Assembly (NCBI GenBank): GCA_030998225.1
Contig: JAPYXD010000045.1
Coordinates: 1,364,001-1,428,000 of the forward strand
Length of the DNA: 64,000 bases
Direction: 5' to 3'
DNA from: Diplolepis rosae
Taxonomy: Eukaryota; Arthropoda; Insecta; Hymenoptera; Diplolepididae
Positions 57,696 through 64,000 of the stretch are shown in pieces (the stretch's first letter is position 1; every line of letters starts with the position of its first letter). Below the pieces are notes generated by a model. The model was not told the DNA's origin. It searched no databases and worked only from the letters and a program-made list of their open reading frames with translations. The position numbers and the translations under genes are program-made.

Positions 57696-59890
57696 CTATT
57701 TAACGAATATTATTTACTCGAAATATGCCACACACAAAATTCTTGCGTACCTTCTCGCAAAAATATTATACTTATGCAATACTTCACATATGTTAGGAAA
57801 ATGATGTCGAAAATTTTCCTCATTATAAAGTTTCTTCACGAATTAAGTGAATTTGGAATAATTGTGGGATTGGTAAATTATTTCTATTTTGAAGGTGACT
57901 TTTATTAAAATTATCTTGAAAATTTAAATATATACTTTACCAGTACCCAACGAGGCATAGATCGCGCGATGCGTAGTCGTGTGGGTGGATTTAATGTGAC
58001 CATTGGTCGCCATTTATCTGCCCTGGAATTCTGTAATTTTCATCATATTAAACTACAGAAGGTGAAACTGTGTACAGATGATATTTACTATTACAAGGAC
58101 TTACATAATAGATGCATAATGATACTTAGGGGATAAGTCAATTATATTTTATTTTACATATTTATATCTAAAATAAATAAAATTTTATCTAAAAAATTTA
58201 ACATAAAATTTAGTAAAGTAAATAAGTAAAGTAATAAGTAAGTAAAGTAAGTAATAAAGTAAACTAAAGTAATAAGTAAATAACATAAAAGCAGACGTAG
58301 ATGTATCTTTTTGCATGCGCTTTAACTTTTTCAAAAGTTTTATTTGATAATTTTTATTTCACATATAAATGAACCTAGATAGCCTCTTTTTTTTAATTTT
58401 TGATGAAAAAAATTTACTTACTACAAAGTCAATAAATTGCCAGAATTTAATCATTTTTTACATTATCAAAATGAAAAAAATCTATCTACACGGAAAAAAA
58501 TTAATAACTATTTCAATAAAATACATAAGAAACGAATAAGTCAATGAAGTAAAATATTTGATTTACGTATCATATTTACTAAAATGACTGCAAATTCCCT
58601 TTGCATTAAGTCTATCGTAATACTGCAATTAGCTTTATTTTGTATGTTACTAATTGAGACAAATGATTATTTGCTCAAATTATTCAAATACATGATATCA
58701 TTGAATGGCACATAGAATTTACTTAAAATAGTGCAATGTATTCATAATACAACCAACCGTCTATTTAAACCAGCTACGTATATGGCCAGCTTTAGGATAT
58801 TGATATCGTTGGATCAAGTATTGTTTGAACTCGAAATGCCTAATGTAATAGGTAACATCGCAAATTGAAAATGTCAGACGAAATGAAAGTGACATGTACC
58901 CTGACTGCAATCTAACCTTTTCATTTTGAAATTTTTTAACTGAAGATATTTATTATATTACTTTCTACGTTCTTGTGAGCATAAAAATTAATTTGAAGTT
59001 TATAATATTATCCGAGAATAATAACGACATTCATCCAGAATTTTAAAAATTTAAATAATAACACAGGTCTGCAAGGTTTTGTTCTTGAAAATCTATGGGC
59101 CGTTTCCGGAGTAATTTTTGACGCAGAATCCGAATCCGGAATTAGAATCAGCCTATCACGTCAGGATTTTGTGATGTTTGAGGTTACGTGCTCGAAAAAT
59201 GGGGTTTTTCGCTACTTTTGAGGTTATGTACAGGGCGCAAGAAATTTTTTTGGTTTTTACTCAAATGTAATCATTTAGGACTACTCTTTCCCATCAAAAT
59301 GCGCTATTAAACAGTCACGAGCGATTTTTTTTCACAAAGATACTGCCATATCAAGTTTTGACATTTATCCGAACAACCTTATGAGCATTCACATTGACTC
59401 TTTGGTGCATACCATTCTGCATTCGAAAATTTATCTTGAAAATTTGTGCTTGCGGGTTTTGATGGTCTGTGAATAAGAATTTACAGTCAGAAAATTGACT
59501 ACATTTCTAAGATGGCGGATTCTGACTCAACTGTTTATTCAAATTTATTTAACATGATGAACTATTTTTACTAAAACAAATTATATTAGCAATTATGAAC
59601 ATAGAAATAACGAAGAGGCATTAGGCATGTATATAGGATTAATAATAAATAAGGCAATTTTAAAATTTCAAGATTGTAATTCTTGTAAATATATTCAAAT
59701 CTTTGTAGTATTTTATGATAAACAATATATAGAATAAATGCAAGAAGCATTTCAACACCAATATTATGAAAAAAATAATTATCACATTGTGAATGAAACA
59801 TAACAATAAAAAGTTTATCACAATTCTTTTAAATCGAGTCGTTCGTCTATAAACATTGTTTATTCTATTCCTTTTACTTCAAAGGTTTTT
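57696..59890. other. no supported gene
   Basis: Very AT-rich. An AGTAAATA-type simple repeat lies at 58200-58285. TACACGGAAAAAAATTAATA at 58487-58506 resembles the terminus of the 4.28-kb element, but no inverse partner follows. This region is 3' of the P-like gene. Confidence 0.4.
58200..58285 (+). repeat. AGTAA-type simple repeat
   Basis: Irregular tandem AAGTAAATAAGTAAAGTAAT-like units. Confidence 0.8.
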
Positions 59891-59897
59891 ATAAATC

Positions 59898-60308
59898 CTA
59901 GGTCGAATGAAGCTTTGATAGTTTTTTGAGCTCAGAACTTTCTTTTTTCTGGTCAGCTATTTGAAGTTTAGCATACTGTCGCATTCTGAGCTGTAAATAA
60001 TAATGCAGAATATATGCTAAAACATCCTGAGCATGACTAACGCAAGGAAATTTAAATTGTCTCTCCGTAATTTCGTTTACTGCCAAATCATAAACGTTAC
60101 CTCGCTCACAATGTTTTGCAAATATTTCCTCAATTTTTTCTAGAAATTTAAATAAACGCACATTTGGATGCTGAAGGTCTTGATCTTTATCAAAAGTTAC
60201 AAGTTGAGCAACAGGATGATTTGCAATAAAAGCACTGCTTTCAGATTCAAAGAATGCCGTTCGACAAACTTCACACTTAGTGAATTTTGTACACCAAAAG
60301 AATAGCAA
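59898..60308 (-). pseudogene. P-like transposase, C-terminal exon
   Basis: A 136-codon minus-strand frame with KCEVCRTAFFESES, LVTFDKDQDLQHPN, FLEKIEEIF and a charged C-terminal helix ending KKLSKLHST. The Cys pair followed by a helical C-terminus fits the end of P-element/THAP9-type transposases. The exon start is uncertain. The expected preceding piece with the 'FFG' region after the NQD motif was not found between 60309 and 60843. Confidence 0.6.
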
Positions 60309-60843
60309 TTAGAGAATTTTTTAAGGCATACAAATATATATTTCAACCAGTTCGCGCGCTGTATAAAGTATTATTCAGAAATTTGAAAAAAGTTAGATAT
60401 TGAACTTAAGAAAGAAACCGAAAACCTCGTAAACTTTCAACAGATGATACTTTATTTAATAAAAAATAAAATGAAAAAATTTTTAAGTACAGTATTATAT
60501 TCCTTAATTAGTTGAAGAAACAGCTTGTTTTTATTGAAGCTACATTCATTATTAAACTGTATGTTAGTAATCATAAAAATTAAAAATTTCTGGGTTTGTG
60601 TATAAAATAATAAGCGCGCATCTCAAAGACTGCAATAAAAAATATTGGAATCCCTGCGGCTAGAAAATATTTTCTACTTCAAAGTTAAAATAAAATGTGT
60701 GAAAAGTAAATCAGAATTCCAAACTACAATTAATTCAATATACTAGAGATTAAACTTATTGAAACAACATTTTCGTCGAAGACATTGAAGTAAATATTTC
60801 TAAACTGATTTCGCCTATTTTCTCGCGCAAGCAAAATACCTAC

Positions 60844-61046
60844 AGAGAATCTTGATTAATTTTACCCGTGTAGACAACCTTTAAATTCAGATCTTCGAGC
60901 AAATATTTTGTTAAGTCTAAAGTAGAACGTAGAGTCAACATTAGGCCTCTGGCGGTGTCATCAGTGAGGAATTCATCAGGACTAATTAAGCCGTCTTGAA
61001 CACTTTGCGCCCAAGCGTTTAGCCAAGCGAGGCAGTCTTCTAGTAC
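60844..61046 (-). pseudogene. P-like transposase, exon with LTDDTARGL and NQD
   Basis: Minus-strand exon of about 203 bp; acceptor TTTCAATAG before 61046, donor GTAGGT at 60843. It encodes VLEDCLAWLNAWAQSV, EFLTDDTARGLMLTLRSTLD and VVYTGKINQDSL, the conserved block before the last catalytic region of P-type transposases. Phase fit with exon 61140-61441 is imperfect, a sign of decay or a mis-set boundary. Confidence 0.65.
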
Positions 61047-61139
61047 CTATTGAAATAAGAAATTCAAAATCGCAGAAAAAATAGTTACATACAATACAAG
61101 TATATATGTAAACGTGTTATTATAAGTAAACATCCATAC

Positions 61140-61441
61140 TCGAATATCATCGCAGCCAAGTCGCAGGGCATATCGTTCATGATTTCGCAAAATTGTGCTG
61201 TAGATTCGCAATCCTCCAATCTTGCTTCAATATTTTTGAAGTATCGTAAACCTCGGGCTGCGGATTTGCTAAGACGCTGAAGAACAAGTGATACCCGCAT
61301 TTTAGCAAAACTGTTCTTCATGACGTCAATGTGAGCATCTGTTATGTTAAGACAGATTCTTGCCGCAGCTGGTTGAAGTTTGTCGATTTCGTGCAATATT
61401 TGTAGATGCTCCCAGAGTACAGGGCATTTATCTGGATGAAT
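61140..61441 (-). pseudogene. P-like transposase, internal exon
   Basis: Minus-strand exon; acceptor TTATTCTAG before 61441, possible donor GTATGG at 61139. It encodes CPVLWEHLQILHEIDKLQPA, KMRVSLVLQRLSKSAARGL and STAQFCEIMND, the helical region typical after the GTP-binding insertion part of P/THAP9 transposases. Confidence 0.65.
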
Positions 61442-61558
61442 CTAGAATAAGAATTACACAAACTGAACAAATTAAACAATTGTGAGTGGCAGGCTGTTCA
61501 AAAATTAAATTTGAAGTCGAAAAATTTAAAGAATCTCTTATTCGCAGAATATATTTAC

Positions 61559-62801
61559 CCATAATTTCCCAGAACTACCCAAGCGATTTCTGATAGTTTT
61601 CATTAGATGAGGTGCATCGGAGAAAAAATAAACTTTACGAGCTCCGTCCATAGGGGTGTTCAAACCAATTTTCACTTTTCCATGTATCTTGGTACCTGCT
61701 CTCTCCATAAGTGCAACTGCTTGGATCAGCAACTTCGCTAAAACTTCTCCATGCGTTGGACCATTCGATGCAGACTGATATTGGTTGTTAGTAATTGTCA
61801 TAAAGAGGTTGGAACATAATGAGAAGACCGTGATCAGCCATTGCAATATCAGCCTCTTTTGGCATCTCTTTTGATGCACTATCTCCGAAGTCTTCAACCC
61901 TTTAAACTTCATTGCTTTTAGGTTGTTAGCAACGTATTTTTTTTTTATTGAGCACTTGGTTCACTTTTCTACAAAACTTGCATTTAGGTTTTGTACTTCC
62001 ATTGTTTCGATCTGCACTTTCAGGCAGAAGTAAAGGACAATGATTGTTTCGCAAGATGCCTATATTGTCCGTGTATGTATAAGTCTTCAAAAGACTCTCA
62101 TTCGTTTTATTAATTTCTATATTTGTGGAACCCTGACACATTTGTCTTTTGTCTATCCTTTCAATAATTTTTTGAAGATCTTCTATAGACTGCAGTTTGT
62201 TGGTTTCCAGTCCAAAACTTGTGTGTTCTATATGTTTGCTATTTATGGTTATGGCCATGAACATATTTTCGTCAATGGTGATATTTTTGTGACAAGCAGA
62301 ATCTAACTGTCCATTCTTTCTTTTTACTCCAATCATTCTGACAAAAGCCAGACCTTCGTTTTGTTTCCAGGATACGTTTGTCCTAAGCCACGAAATAGGC
62401 ATACGGACATTTTTGCCATTTTCAGCAATCTGCTTAAACAAAAGTGCCAACGGATTTGATCGGTCTGGTACATCTGCACACTGTTTACTTGATCCATTTG
62501 GTAATTTGCAATCGTCTTTATCAGTTTGCTCAACACAATTTTCTGTTTTAGTGTCATCTTTGTAATCAGTAGCTTTTCCTTTAACTGAATCTGTCTTATT
62601 TTGAACAATTTCTTCTTGGACCTCGAAACTTTCTGTTTTAATCTCCTTTTGCCTTTTGGACGTTGTTGGTTATTCATCCGCTTTATTCTCTAGATTCCGC
62701 TTCGTTGGCAATTTTCGTGACTCTTTTTTAAGCTTTTCGTCTCGTCCCAGATGTAGTGTCGGTACGGTTCTTTCCCGTAGTCGGGGCTTTTTAAACGGAG
62801 T
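61559..62801 (-). pseudogene. P-like transposase, large catalytic exon
   Basis: Minus strand; acceptor TTTTTGTAG before 62801, donor GTAAAT at 61558. Opens TPFKKPRLRERTVPTLHLG, the usual linker after a THAP domain, then an acidic/Lys-rich stretch, FVRMIGVKRKNG and a Cys pair CKFCRK. After a frameshift come MERAGTKIHGKVKIG and FFSDAPHLMKTIRNRL, the 'DxPHL.K..RN' catalytic block. Two lesions are visible: an in-frame TAA at 62672-62670, 43 codons in, and a 10-base A run (61937-61946) where removing one base restores the frame. Confidence 0.75.
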
Positions 62802-63347
62802 CTACAAAAAAATAGTTTATTTGAGACGTTTTTATAAAAATATAACAAGTATATTTTTCACTTGGAGTAAGAAGAATTATTAATACCATTCATACGTATT
62901 ACACATTCTCAAATTCAAATTGCCAATCTAAAATAGAATGAAAAAAGAATATGATGAAATTATTTTCAGCAATTTACAAATTATGAATAGAAAATATATA
63001 TTATATTTTAGACCTGAAGGTATTATTATTTATTTCAACTATTGCAAATATGACGGTACATATCTCTCGGCCTTTTTGATATAACTTGAAAAAGTACTCG
63101 ATTTTTTTTAACTATAAAAATAATCACTAATTTTATTCTTCGAGTTCATATTTAAACTTGGAAATTTCGGTTGATCTTATTTTAAATTTAAATTTAAATT
63201 AAATGTTTTCAGTCAAATGTGAATCATATCTGTAATAATATAGTTTCACGTTAAATTCTGTTAGCAAATCCGGTGGGATTGTGAATTAGAAGTACACAAT
63301 AAACAAAACAATATACAACAGAGAAAATAAATACGAAAAATACATAC

Positions 63348-63594
63348 CGTTCCCAAAACAATTCCGTCAGGACCAATAATTTTTCTTTCGCGGATGATGT
63401 CACTTTCAGCAAAATATTTGTCACAAACTGCTTGACCTTCTTTAACTTCGATATCGTCTCTTGAAATTGCGCGTTGCCATTTTTTAATTAAATTTTTATC
63501 TTTTGGCACATAAAAAAATCGACAAAGTTTGCTCCTCCGAACTCCGTTTCTTTTTGAAGCCAGAATAACACTTCACGGCAATACACTTCACCAT
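63348..63594 (-). pseudogene. P-like transposase, THAP-domain exon
   Basis: Minus strand from ATG at 63594 to donor GTATGT at 63347. THAP zinc-finger DNA-binding domain: MVKCIAVKC gives the first Cys pair, then a basic segment, KKWQRAISRDD and VCDKYF. The canonical C-x2-H is C-x2-Y here, so the last zinc ligand is lost (a CAT to TAT change would explain it). A 7-base A/T run at 63512-63518 shifts the frame; deleting one base joins the start to the rest and gives exactly 82 codons, phase 0, matching exon 62801. Confidence 0.8.
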
Positions 63595-64000
63595 TTTTTA
63601 TTGTTTTTTACATCCTTACACCAAAAAACGATTCACTTTACTTTTCCAACAAATAACTATTAAATAACAAAAAACCTCGAATCTTTACTGTTTTGCCAAG
63701 CGTTTGGCACTTAGTCGTCCCTAAAGCTTATCAGCGCCGCGCTCGCTCACTTTAAGTACAAATGCGCCCGCCAGTCAAAAGTCAGCCCACTTTTAGTTTT
63801 AAGTTGCAGAGGGCTGGTTGACCTTCGTAATACACAGAAAAAACTTCGCATATTGTACACATGCATTCGTACTCAGTGACTCAAAAAACTCTCAAGTACA
63901 GAATTTTAGAGACCAATACTGTTTTCCCCGTAAATTTCAGTTCGCCATTTTAAAACGGCTGGCCATCTTGTAAATGAAAAAGTCAATCTTGCGACCCCAT
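63595..64000. other. upstream of the P-like gene; no feature fixed
   Basis: GC-richer around 63700-63840. This side should contain the promoter and a terminal repeat of the P-like element, but I could not match it to a left end near 59.5 kb, where only a short AAGATGGC word is shared. Confidence 0.35.

Overview
This is AT-rich eukaryotic DNA packed with mobile elements, almost certainly from an insect. Evidence: several mariner subfamilies, errantivirus (Ty3/gypsy) fragments, an R1-type LINE, a P-element-like THAP transposase with short spliced introns, and short introns in the one host gene. A hymenopteran is my best guess, from base composition and mobile-element mix, but this is inference. 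No rRNA, functional tRNA, CRISPR array or operon is visible.

Only one host gene is well supported. It lies on the minus strand as three phase-0 exons (16477-16914, 9052-9258, 8735-8962) and encodes a B-box-like zinc finger plus proline-rich SH3-ligand motifs, resembling LUBEL/HOIP-type linear-ubiquitin E3 ligases. Its 7.2-kb intron (9259-16476) holds a mariner, a deleted second mariner and two satellites. A possible 5' exon of some minus-strand gene lies in a GC-rich block near 50.3-50.6 kb. A possible secreted six-cysteine protein lies at 53.8-54.3 kb.

Layout. 1-8.2 kb: nested foldback elements, including a 2.2-kb near-perfect palindrome (4527-6742). 8.7-16.9 kb: host exons, mariners, satellites. 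17-25 kb: gag-like relic, dispersed repeats, a tRNA-like inverted pair, a mobile-element ORF tail. 25-36 kb: errantivirus relics broken up by mariner pieces, a TA-flanked transposon and an R1-type LINE sitting in an AAT microsatellite. 37.8-41 kb: a mariner tail and a Tc1/mariner-type element with about 240-bp terminal inverted repeats (TIRs). 41.4-44.2 kb: a second gag-like relic and a second copy of the first foldback family. 44.4-49.2 kb: a deleted Mos1-like mariner split by a 4.28-kb TA-flanked element. 49.3-55.3 kb: dispersed repeats and another 1.6-kb foldback. 56.2-57.7 kb: an irritans-type mariner. 59.9-63.6 kb: a P-like THAP transposase gene with two homopolymer frameshifts.

The strongest theme is long inverted repeats: at least six TIR or foldback structures with arms from about 90 bp to 1 kb. 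Several have target-site duplications that date nested insertions exactly. I did not find a convincing new defence or enzymatic system. The most novel candidates are the 4527-6742 foldback with 5-bp duplications, the 4.28-kb non-coding element nested in a mariner, and a gag-like ORF family with an unrecognised C-terminal region present in two copies.
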